Below are positions 42,337 through 64,000 of a stretch of 64,000 bases of DNA, in pieces; the first letter of the stretch is position 1; each line of letters begins with the position of its first letter. The position numbers and the translations under genes were made by a program. Under the pieces are notes generated by a model, which was not told where the DNA came from, made no database searches, and worked only from the letters and a program-made list of their open reading frames with translations. The stretch lies in assembly GCF_004115265.2 (NCBI RefSeq), contig NC_046292.1, forward strand, positions 11,116,001 to 11,180,000, in the 5' to 3' direction. Source of the stretch: Rhinolophus ferrumequinum (Eukaryota > Chordata > Mammalia > Chiroptera > Rhinolophidae).

Positions 42337-42360
42337 TATATATATACACACACACATATG
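42287..42360. repeat. (TA)n/(CA)n microsatellite
   Basis: About 60 bases of TA repeats followed by CA units, inside the L1 left piece. Confidence 0.95.
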
Positions 42361-42397
42361 TACACAATGGAATATTATTTAGCCTTAAAAAGGAAGG

Positions 42398-43238
42398 TGT
42401 CCACGTAAGAACATCCAACCCTGTAGAGATTTTTATAAAAATTTGTTTGAGGGAGGCCGGATGGCTCTGTTGGTTAGTGTGAGCTCTCAACAGTGGGGTT
42501 GCCAGTTCAATTCCCGCATGGGATGATTGGCTGCGCCCCCTGCAACTAAGACTGAAAACGGCAACTGCACTTGGAGCTGAGCTGCACCCTCCACAACTAG
42601 ACTGAAGGACAACGACTTGACTTGGAGCTGATGGGTCCTGGAAAAAACACAGTTTCCCAATATTCCCCAATAATAAAAAAAATTATTTGAGATTTCACTC
42701 TCTCTTTCCCACCCCACCTTGGCTAGGCCTTTCTCTCTTCCCCTCTCCCACCTCGGTTAGGCCCGTTCTCTTCCCTGAAAATGTATCACTAGTAAACCCT
42801 GCTTGCATACTAAAAAAGAAAAAAAGTTTATTGAGTCAAACAGAAATTAAATTAAAAAGTTAAACGAGTCAAATCGTGCTTGGAAACACAATTTCAACAG
42901 ACTGAGATAAATGCTTCGGAGATTAAGTTTGCTGCTTTGTTTATGCATTTGAGATTAAGGAGGGAACATAAAACTACATGAAGTTGAGATAGAGCAAGAC
43001 AAGCATTGGATAGAGTACGTGCTCTTGAGGGTGGTTACACTTTAGGAGGGTCTGAAAGGAGGCATTTCAAAGGTGTGTTATTGTAGATGCACAGAAACGA
43101 TGGACAGGGCTTGCTTAAGGCAAAGATAAACCTCATACTGAAAAACGTTATATGCCTGGGGCGTGATACCCACCGTGACCCACCTGCCCCGTTAGGAATT
43201 GTGAGGTTACTTCCCACAGAACCCCTTTTTCGTCCACA
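42398..43238. mobile_element. Probable solo LTR inserted in the L1 (fossil)
   Basis: Begins TGTCCACG and ends GTCCACA, with a 4-bp direct repeat AAGG on each side (42394-42397 and 43239-43242), fitting a TG..CA LTR with class-I-like target duplication. A tRNA SINE sits inside. No coding part. Family unassigned. Age: younger than the L1, older than the SINE. Confidence 0.6.
42446..42680 (+). mobile_element. tRNA-derived SINE monomer inside the LTR-like element
   Basis: Head GGCCGGATGGCTCTGTTGG, B-box-like GTTCAATTCCC, then the tail domain ending TTCCCAATATTCCCCAATAA. Near-matching direct repeats AATTTGTTTGAG and AATTATTTGAG flank it. Confidence 0.8.
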
Positions 43239-43989
43239 AAGGCAATTCTGACACATGCTACAATATGGATGAAACTCGAGAACTTTATGTTAACTGCAAA
43301 TGTCACAAAAAGACAAATACTGTATGATTCCACTTATGTAAGGCAGGCAAAGTCACAGAAACAGAAAGTAGAAGGGTGGTTGCCAGGGGCTGGGGGAAGG
43401 GAAATGGGGAGTGGAAGTGGGGAGTTTTTGTTTAACGGGTACAGTTTCAGTTTTGCAAGATGAAGAGTTCTGGAGAGGGATGGCGGTGATGGTTGCACAA
43501 TTATGAAAGTGTACTTAATACCATTTAAATATACACTTAAAATGGCTAAGATGGCAAATTTTATGTATTTCACAATTAAAAAATGGAAAACCAGAAAGCT
43601 GCTAACAGATTATATCATACTTTATTTTTGAAGGAGAAAAGTTTTGTTATGCCACACATTTGTAATGACATAAAGGTCTGGAAGGAAATTATAAACTCAG
43701 TGGGGGATGTAGGACTTGGGGAGGTTTTTGTGGGGGCTTCCACTTTTTACTTGACATACTTTTGCACTGTGTTTTTTCAATGAGTGTTACTACTTTTGCA
43801 GCAAGCAGCAGAGCCAAGGCCGCAATGGTGGGAATTCAGGCTTGCCCTGAGAGGTCCCGTGAGGTCATTTGTGGAACGAATTCAAGTTCACAGCTGATCT
43901 GGGTCGTTGCTCTGTGCTGGAGGAATCTCAAACCTTGCCTCAATGAGATAAAAAAGACTTAGCAAGCTTTGATTTTAAATACTTCTAAT

Positions 43990-44175
43990 GTTGAAAGTAG
44001 AAACCGGGATGCTGTATGACAAGCACTCAGAGTAAGTGCCAGGCCTTCTCACAACAGGTGGGTGACGTAGGCACCATTTTATCGATGGGCTGATGGAGTC
44101 GCAACGAGAAGGAACCTGCCCAAGGTCGTGCAGCTGGTGAATGGCAAAGCTGGAAACAAGCCCCGGGTCCTGCAT
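43990..44175 (-). repeat. MIR-type remnant 3' of SDHB
   Basis: 'gcccaaggtcgtgcagctggtgaatggc' near 44117-44145 is the reverse-complement MIR body. Confidence 0.5.
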
Positions 44176-44340
44176 GATACCAACTCCGTGTTTGTACCTG
44201 CTGTACCCCACCCCACCCCCAGGGGTTCTGGAGCCCTGGCTCCTCTTTAAACCAAGGACTGCTCCTTCCAGCACCCTCACGTTCCTCCACGGCAAGTCAA
44301 AGAAACAAGCATGCTTTTTGTTAATAAAGTAGAATAACAT

Positions 44341-44364
44341 TTATTTATTTCTTAAGTTTTATTA
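44341..44364 (-). terminator. SDHB: SDHB poly(A) signals (AATAAA)
   Basis: Minus-strand AATAAA at 44364-44359, with two overlapping copies at 44350-44341. They lie about 105-125 bases after the stop, close to the known short SDHB 3'UTR. Confidence 0.85.
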
Positions 44365-44468
44365 TACATGCTGTAGTCATGGAAAATCAAGAACTTCGAA
44401 GGAACTCAAATTAGATATAAATTATGTTCAGCTGAGCTGGTTATGAGTCATGTTTAGCGTGAGAACAG

Positions 44469-56352
<11,884 letters not shown>

Positions 56353-57054
56353 CTATTTAACTGCAATACTGGCTACAAACCGACATATTACTGACACACG
56401 GTCTTCTTGGGAAAGGCAGTCATCCAATATCCAAGAAACAAATATGAAGCATCTAACATGTTCTAGACATGGTACTGGGGCTCGTGAAATGACACTTAAT
56501 AAAACAGACAAAGCCTTCACCCTCATAGAATCTACTCTGTACTGAGCCAAGAGAGGAATGAAATATTTACAGTAAAGTGCAGAGGGAAGAATACAGCAGG
56601 TGCTCTAGGAGAATACAGCAGAATTATACTAACGCAAGAAATCAGGGCAGCCCCATACATGATATTTAAGTTGAACGTGATGAATAGAGGTTAAGGAAAA
56701 GGAGAAGAGGTGTTTAAGCTGAGGGAACATGTGTAGAGGCCTGGCTGGGGGAGGGCACAGTGCCTCTGTGAAGAGAAGAGCGGAGAAGCCCAGTATGAGG
56801 CAGAGTGACAGGAGAAAAGATGGAGTAGCAGATGGAGGGAAATCAGGAAAGACTTGTAAGTTTTGATTTTATCCTAAGAGCAATGAGAGGCTAACAAAAA
56901 TTTTTTATCAGGTGGGTGACATAATCATTTTTAGTTTTTAGAAGACTATCACTGGTTCCAAAGGGAGAATTGTCAGATGACATCTGGGGAAACCATTTAG
57001 AAAGCTACTGCAGTTGCCAAAATGAGATGCTGGCGTTTTCAGATTAGTTGTCAT

Positions 57055-57405
57055 AGTTGGTCAGTTTGGGCTGCTGTAACAAAATATTGAAGACTGGGTG
57101 GCTTAAGTGACATTTATTTCTCATAGTTCTGGAGGCTACGAAGTTCAAGGTGTTGGCAGATTTCATGTCTGGTAAGGATTCTCTTCTTGGTTTGTAGACA
57201 GCCACCTTCTTGCCGTATCCTCACGTGGCGGAGAGAGAGATCCCACGTCTCTTTTCTTTATAAGGGCATTAACTCCATCATAAGGGCCCCACCCTCAGGA
57301 CCTGATCTAACCCTGATTCTCTTTCAGAGGCCCCATCATACTGGGGATTAGGACATCCACCTGGGAATTCGGGGGGAACATGTTCAGTCCATAGCACTAC
57401 CCAGG
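57055..57405 (-). mobile_element. MaLR LTR, MST/MLT1-type (fossil)
   Basis: Reverse orientation. Starts GTTTGGGCTGCTGTAACAAA, passes GTTCTGGAGGCTACGAAG, and ends near TTCAGTCCATAGCA. Non-coding solo LTR; ancient. Confidence 0.7.
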
Positions 57406-57964
57406 AAAGCAGATAAAGAATATTGTACCTTAAAACAAAATAAATAAATAACAAACAGCTGAGTCCTGCTCTCTGTGATGATTCTGTTACACCTCCTGGC
57501 CACTTACAGTCTCTGTCAGTGGGTTTCACAGAGGGAGCCAAGGAATCCTGGGGGGGGGGCCACCTCAGGGGCTGCCGTGAGTCAGGTCAAGAGGGTGGGG
57601 CTCTGACTCCCCTCCCTCCTTCAACCAGGACAGCTTACACCAAGAAAGAACATATTTGCAAAAAGGGTGCTATTGCTCAAAGTTTTATATTTAAATTCAT
57701 ACTCATTTTTAAAACCACTATTTATTATTGCCAGGTACTGTATTAAATACTTTATATGAAGCTGCATTTTAAAGATGAGGGGAAAAAAAAGGCTCAGAGA
57801 TCCAGTGACGGGCCCATGATTACACAGCTGACGAGTGGAGCCAGAACTGGAATCCAGGTCTGTCTGTCTGGCTCCATAACCCATGTTCCTAAACATGGCA
57901 CTGTCCCACTTAGTTGTGAACATTCTCAGTCTCTTCTTGGTGCTAAACTCTTTGAGGGCATATG

Positions 57965-58500
57965 TATTCGGCAGAGTTCCCCAGAGAAACAGAACCAACA
58001 GTGTGTACATATACGTGAATAACTATGTGCACACACATATAAAAAGGAAATTTATAATAAGGAATTGGTTCATGTGATTATGGAGGAGAATAAGTCCCAG
58101 GATCTCACTTGGCAAGCAGGGTACCAAGGCGAGCCATCGATGTCCAAGCCTGAAGGTCTGTGCAGCAGGACAGCCGATGATGCAGGTCCAGTCCAAAGAC
58201 CAGGAGGCTCAAGGCCCAGGAAGAGCTGATGTTTCAGAGTCCAGAGGCAGGATAAAAACTGACGTCCCAGTTCGAAAGCAGTCAGGCAGGAGGAATTCCC
58301 TCTTATTTGGAGGAGGGCCAGCCTTTTCTTCTAGTCTGCCCTTCACCTGACTGGGTAAGGCTCACCCAGTTAGGGAGAGCAATCTGTTTACTAATGTAAA
58401 TGTTAAACTCATCCAAAACTCTCTCACAGAACACCCCGAATACCGTCTGACCGACTATCTGGGCGCCCCATAGCCGCATGACACATGAAGTGAACCATCA
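57965..58500. repeat. Interspersed repeat, family not assigned
   Basis: Opens GGCAGAGTTCCCCAGAGAAA, later GAATTGGTTCATGTGATTATG, and ends near ACACATGAAGTGAACCATCAC. I recognise this as a recurrent mammalian repeat but cannot name it. Confidence 0.5.
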
Positions 58501-59415
58501 CCGTGTGCAACAGCTTACATTTTACATCTCCCAGTAACACCTGGTCCAGGCCTTTCCATACACCAGTTCCCCATGGTTAGGAAAGATCGAAGAAAAAAGC
58601 ACAAAAACTGAGCATTTATACTAGAAATGTGATTGATTTTAAATCTACCTGACAAGGCTGAACAATGCAACCCACATCAAGCCATTAACAAATACAACAA
58701 AAACACGCCTGCACATGGCATGTACTTATAGTGCTAAGTCAACAGCCAAGCCGTTCCCATTTGCTGGTCCTTGCAGCCCTTTTCCATTTAGGCAGAGCAA
58801 ACAAGGCAGAGACCCAGCGACGTCCTGCTGAGCTTCTATCAATACTATGGTGACGGGGAGGGGAGGATCCTGGCGGTCCAAATAGCAATGATAAGGTGAG
58901 CCCTCAATTTGTATATAGAAAAATTCAGACTGTATTCCAGGCTAGCTAATTCTCTTGTAAACTGTTAAAGAAAGTAAAAACTCTGAAGGTTAACTGAGTA
59001 ATTGCAAGAAATGCAATGGTGTTTGTCACTTGTTGGCAAAATCACCCCAAATTAAGTGAAGCAGAAAACATATCAGCTCTTAGTATGAAAGAAAATATGT
59101 GAAGAATATGAAAGCTAAGGTGAAGATGAAAACTGTAGTTTACTTTATCACCAAGGTGGCTGAGATCATTAATAAAAGGAAAGTCAATTTACAAATGAAC
59201 ATTTTCCACTATGAACTCCATTTTGTAAAATGACAGGGACATTTGGCTATCGCCACCTTGTGGTATTTAAGAGGAAGTGTAGGAGGTGAAAAGATTCATG
59301 AAGGTATTAGCTCCAGGATCATTTTACTTGCTTAGTGTCCCCCCCAATCGTTTTTGTTTTTGTTTTTGTGAGATTTAATTCATTACAATAAAATTCACCA
59401 ATTTTAAGTGTATAC

Positions 59416-60770
59416 AGTCACGCATCACTTAATGATGGGGTACGTTCTGAGAAATGCATCATTAGGTGACTTCATCGTCGTGCGAACATTGCAAAGCGCA
59501 CTCAACACAACCTAGATGGTCCAGCCCACTGCTCACCTGCTGGATGATCCAGCCCACTGCACACCTAGGCTACAAACCTGTACAGCGTGTCACTGTACTG
59601 AATACTGCAGGCGGGTGTAACACAGTGGTAAGTATTTGTGAATCTAAACATGTCTAAGGACAGAAAAGGTACAGTACAAAAGACAGAAAATGGTTCACCT
59701 GTGTAAGGCACTCAGGATGAACGGAGCCTGCAGGACTGGAAGTGCTCTGGGGGAGGGGTGGTCAGTGAGTGAGTGGGGAGTGACCGTGACGGCCTCGGAC
59801 GTCACTGTACACCACGGAAGGCTTTATAAACTCTGCCCCACAAGCCCACCCCCTGCCTCCTTCCGACAGGGTCAGAAGCAGAACATCGAAGCTGTCAGCG
59901 CTGCTCCAGGAATGGGGCTGTGGGCTGGGCTGGTTGGAAATATCTAGGAGAAAGTGGCTGGGTGAGGCGTCCGTCACCTAACAGTGACTGTCAGGAGGGA
60001 GTGAAAGGTGGCCTGAGGATCAGTAGCAATAAGAAATCAAGATGGAAAGAAAGGAACACAGGGATGGTCATGCAGTGTGGTTTGGGCTATCGCGTCCTGG
60101 AGCAGTGGTCAGAGTAAGGAACTTTGTGGTGGTATTCATAAAAAAGAGGGTGTTTAACACGGAGAGGGTGTAGAACTGAGGACTCATTAGACTTGGGTCA
60201 TTTGTTTTTGGTTCTGTTGACCCTCTTTAGCATAAAATGCTCTCTCTCTGCCACTGAATTGTGGAAGAAATAAAACAGCTGTGCTTTACACCAGCACAGC
60301 CTGCAAATATTTCCAAAGTCAGGGACAGGCTGGCTGCACACGACCACAGAGCTCTCACTAAAGTGGCTGCGACACTTAATACGTGTTAAGGGAGCTCCTG
60401 CGGACCTGTGTTCCTGTGCAGGATCTTCGGTCCTCGACAAAGAATTTACAGCAGCGTGCTCTGAAGACCATCAAGCTAGATCTGGGGGGGCTGTGGCCCC
60501 CTCTGAATACGTAGTCCTGGGGGACAGTGCTGAAACAGGTCTGTGGCTGGCTGACTGGGATGTCATCGGTGCACTCAGACCTGAGGTGCTGTGAGTGACA
60601 GGGAATCTACTGCCAACCCCACAAGATACTGCTCCCGTCAGAGAAAACAAATTCCTCCTGAACCACGTAGCCTTCCGTTTCGCACAGGAAATTCAGCTGC
60701 ATTATAATCTTATGGGATCACCACTGTATATGCAGTCCGTTGTTGACCAAAACATCATGTGATATGGTGA
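59416..60770. mobile_element. Tigger/pogo-like DNA transposon remnant
   Basis: Left end CATCACTTAATGATGGGGTA with ACGTTCTGAGAAATGCATC. Right end CAGTCCGTTGTTGACCAAAAC near 60732-60752. The ends are those of one recalled medium-copy mammalian DNA transposon. The interior is about 1 kb without an intact frame. Confidence 0.55.
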
Positions 60771-61690
60771 GGTTTGGTACATGGTGTAACTACTATCACA
60801 ATCATGAGAGAACATTTCCATCCAGAAAGTTCTCTAGTGTTCCTTTACAAACAGTGCCCTCTCCTTACCCTTTGCAACTGATCTGCCTTCTATCACTAGA
60901 TTTATGCAAAATTTATAGAATTTCAGATAAATGCAATCAGTGTATCTTGCATCTAGTTTCTGTCACGGAACACAATTCTTCTGAGATTCATTCATGTTGT
61001 TGCGTACATCCACAGTAGCTTTTTTAAAGTTAAAATGTTCATTTTGAAGGATTTGTAGACTCACATGACTTTATAAGAAATAATGCTGAGATCCCACATA
61101 CTCCGTTTTCCCCCACGGTGACACCGTACAGAACTACAGCACGATATCCCGCCCAGAAAGCTAACGGTGATAAAGCTGCAGCACCTTCCGCCCGCCACAA
61201 AGGGCCCGAGTGTTGCTCTTACAGCCGTGCCCACCGCCGTCGGGCCTCCCTCTGCTACTGCTTAACCCCTAGCAATCACTACTCTGTGTCCACTTCTATA
61301 ATTTTGTCATTTCAAGAATGTTATATAAATGCAATCGTCTAGTATGTAAGCTTTTGGGATTGGCTTTTTTCCATTCGGCACAGCTCTCTGGAGCAGCCAC
61401 GCTGCTGTGTACCTCCACACTTGCTTCTTTTTACTCCTGAGTAGTAGTCCATAGTATGATGGACCACAGTTTGTTTAGCCATCCATCCACCGAAGGATAT
61501 CTTGGATGTTTCCAGTTTTTGTCTATTATGAATAAAACTGTAATGAACATTTGTGGGCAGGTTTCTGTGTGAATGTATCTCTGGAACAAATGCCCAGAGT
61601 GTAACTGCTGAGTTGTTTGGGAGTTACATGTTCAGTTTCTTGAGAAACTGGCAAACTGTTTCCCAGAGTATGTGGCGCGGGGAGAAGGAC
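60770..61690 (-). mobile_element. L1 3'-region fragments, reverse strand
   Basis: Two pieces: about 60770-61020 and 61020-61690. The second has 'ttattcctgagtagtagtcc'-like and 'gtctattatgaataaaactg' segments typical of antisense L1 3' ends. They may be two insertions or one rearranged. Confidence 0.6.
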
Positions 61691-62399
61691 AAATGCCTTT
61701 TAAAAAATATATACACTTCAATTTTTTTTTTTCCACCAAAACATTAGTAAGACTTGGACTTTAAACAGAATTGGATTCTGGGCTGTCAGCTATGACTTCA
61801 TGGTCCTAAAGCCCGATTAAATAGTGTTGTCAGCAGGCGACAGGCGTCTGGCTCTATCACATTCAGGCTCACTCTCACAGGCCTGTCAAAGACGACCATG
61901 GTTACCTGCAATGGGGCCTCACTTTAACACCTCTTCCTAATACTTAAAAGTGTGCTTCATATCCACTCTACAAAGATACCAACGTCTAGACTAGACCATG
62001 CAGCTCTTCCCAACGGGGTTAGGTTTATTTAGAAATCATTTAACAAGTCTTATACGAATGACGTGAGACAAAAGCAGTGCAAGGCTGCACAACAGCAGAG
62101 TATCATAAGGCAATAAACCCCAACATAAGTTTTGGGGTCCCCAAATTAGTACCATTAATTAAAAAAACCAACAATTTATTTAAATTCCTTTTGAGTTAAA
62201 AACATATTTTATACAACACTTGGTGGGGTAAGGGGAGCTAACCAGAACGACAAGATATGGGAAACCAAGCGACCAGAGGAGGTTGTGGGTCTAAAAGTGA
62301 CGAGCTTTGTGTATCTCGAGGGCTGCACTAAAGTTAATCCACAGGATTATGGGAGCTGTGATTAAAAAAAAAAAAAATCTCCAACGATAGCAATCTACA

Positions 62400-62625
62400 A
62401 ATTCGTTACGTAGGTGTTCATAGTAGAAGCAGTAACAATAGCTTTTGTTCACTGAGCCTTATCATGTGTCAGACACTGTACTAAATTATCTCTAATCTTT
62501 ACAACATCTCTGCAAGGACATTCTTATTATTCTCTAAGATCATGTAACGAAGAGCCAGGATTCAAACACAGGTCATTTGACTGCAAAGCCCAACCTTTTA
62601 GCCCCTATACCATAAGTGGTGAAAA
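62400..62625 (-). repeat. MIR-type remnant
   Basis: 'ctaaattatctctaatctttacaac' and 'ttcaaacacaggtcatttgactgc' fit a degraded MIR/MIR3. Confidence 0.45.
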
Positions 62626-63389
62626 TGCAAACCCAAAATAGAAAAGTACAAGAAAAGAATTCCTTTTCCTAACCAGATCTAAGGAATAATAGAAGTTGTT
62701 ACTCTAGTCACACACTCAGCAAGATTTTAAGTGGCAGTTGTCCCCAACATACTCATCCACTTATTTGTTTAATAAATAATTATGGAGTGGCTACTATGTT
62801 CCAGGGACTGTTCGAGGCTTTGGGGATGAAGGACAGAACAGACACACACCCCCATTCTCGTGGAGCTTACACAGAGACACACACAAATAAAATCTATAGT
62901 ATGCCAGGTGGTGAGAAAAGTGCAATAGAAGAGAGGGAAAAAAAGAAGGGGGATGAGGATCCTGGCTATAATTCTACAGTTCTCAACGGGGTGTCCAGGG
63001 AAGACGTCACTGAAAAGGTTGACAGCTGAACAAAGACCTGATAGAGGTGAGTATGCGAGCCATACACACCCAGCGGAAGAGCCAATCAGGCAGAGGGGAC
63101 GCTGAGCACCAAGGTCTTGAGACAGGAATGTGTTTGAGGGGCAGCAAGGCAGCAGGGGAGTTGAGAATGGAGTACGGACGAGGGACGGGAATAGGAGAGG
63201 AAATCAGGAAGTCAGGGGAGCCTTGTAAAGATTTTTGGTTTTACCCTGAGAAAGATGGGAAACTACTGGAAGGTTCTGAGCAAAAGAGTGAAAAAGCCAG
63301 ACAAGTTTTGAAAGAATCCTTTTCGCTTCTGTTTTAAAAATGAACTGTAGAAATGTAAAGGTGAAAACAGGAGCCAGGTAAGAAGTAAC

Positions 63390-64000
63390 TGCATGTGACA
63401 ACATGGATGGACCTAGAGGGTATGATGCCAAGTGAAATAAGTCAGACTGATAAAGACAAATACCATATGACCTCACTTGTATGTGGAATCTAAAGAACAA
63501 AATAAACGAACAAACAAAACAGAAACAAACTCAATAGATACAGAGAACAAACTGAGAGTTGCCAGATGGGATGGTGGTTGGGGACCCGGATGAAAAAGGT
63601 GAGGGAATTAAGAACTACAAATTGGTAGTTACAAACTAGTCACAGGGATGTAAAGTACAGCACAGAGAATACAGTCAATAATATTATAAAAACTATGCAC
63701 AGTGTCAGATGGATACTAGACTTTTCAGGCAATCACTTCATAAATTATTTAAGTGTCTAACTACTATACTGTACACCTGAAACTAATATAAAATAATACT
63801 GAATGTGAACTGTAATTAAAATAGTCTAGGGATATATAGTACAGCATAGGGAACAGAGTTAATAATATTCTAACAACTACGTCCAGTGTCAGATGTGTAA
63901 TAGACTTAATTGGGGTTATTACTTTGTGAGGTACATAAATGTCTAATCACTATGCTGGTTTTGTATACCTGAAACTAGTAACTCCCCCAAATTAAAAAAA
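63390..64000 (+). mobile_element. L1 3' end reaching the window edge
   Basis: Starts with the L1 3' motif GACAACATGGATGGACCTAG and CATATGACCTCACTTGTATG. It then has two related 3'UTR units (about 63640-63820 and 63821-63985), each with ACCTGAAACTA, and ends in an A-run at 63994-64000. Confidence 0.75.

Larger units (their letters stand above)
42240..43585 (+). mobile_element. L1 3' end, interrupted
   Basis: Left piece 42240-42397 contains CAATGGAATATTATTTAGCC. Right piece 43243-43585 resumes CAATTCTGACACATGCTACA, passes GTTGCCAGGGGCTGGGGG, and ends near ATTTCACAATTAAAAAATGG. The pieces are collinear in the consensus. An LTR-like element splits them. Confidence 0.75.

Noticed and set aside
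42257-42670. Frame with a YIYIYI repeat
   Set aside because: It is (TA)n plus SINE sequence inside an L1.
57621-58010. 129-codon minus-strand frame in SDHB intron 1
   Set aside because: It overlaps MIR and other repeat sequence, has no family resemblance and lacks splice or promoter context.
58910-64000. SDHB exon 1 and promoter
   Set aside because: No CpG-rich stretch or frame encoding the mitochondrial transit peptide was found; the exon must lie beyond the window.

Overview
This is a window of mammalian nuclear DNA with spliced genes, CpG-island promoters and dense interspersed repeats. Four genes in the order CROCC(+), MFAP2(-), ATP13A2(-), SDHB(-) reproduce the human chromosome 1p36.13 block. 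The recent SINEs are tRNA-derived, carry a GGATGGCTCAG head, and occur as monomers and head-to-tail dimers. They resemble the Rhin-1-type SINEs of horseshoe and leaf-nosed bats, so a rhinolophoid bat is my best guess. That is inference from memory, not a database match.

Layout. 1-7 kb: the last ten coding exons of CROCC (rootletin), then its 3'UTR. 8.7-14.8 kb: all of MFAP2 (MAGP-1), convergent with CROCC, with a CpG-island promoter at 14.2-14.9 kb. 14.9-18.9 kb: intergenic, with an L2 and a Tigger/mariner/SINE nest. 18.9-38.6 kb: complete ATP13A2, 29 coding exons with every phase joining, 1178 aa, AATAAA at 18884-18889 and a CpG-island promoter near 38.4-38.6 kb. 38.6-44.3 kb: intergenic repeats, including a tiny U6 snRNA retrocopy. 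44.3-64 kb: SDHB exons 8 to 2. Exon 1 lies beyond the right edge, and the window ends in intron 1 at the A-rich tail of an L1.

The four genes do not form a pathway. Rootletin builds the ciliary rootlet and centrosome linker, MAGP-1 is a secreted microfibril protein, ATP13A2 is a late endosomal/lysosomal P5B ATPase that exports polyamines, and SDHB is the iron-sulfur subunit of mitochondrial complex II. All look intact. ATP13A2 keeps its phosphorylation, TGES, KGSPE and GDGAND motifs. SDHB keeps every cluster cysteine and both L/IYR motifs.

I found no undescribed biological system. The best unusual signals are: a 26-bp U6 fragment between perfect 16-bp target-site duplications; an exactly identical 73-bp repeat 1.7 kb apart; three separate three-layer transposon nests; a long palindromic MITE with a pentamer array at its centre; and weak splice donors in CROCC, ATP13A2 and SDHB. 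All coordinates were read by hand, and repeat family names are from memory.
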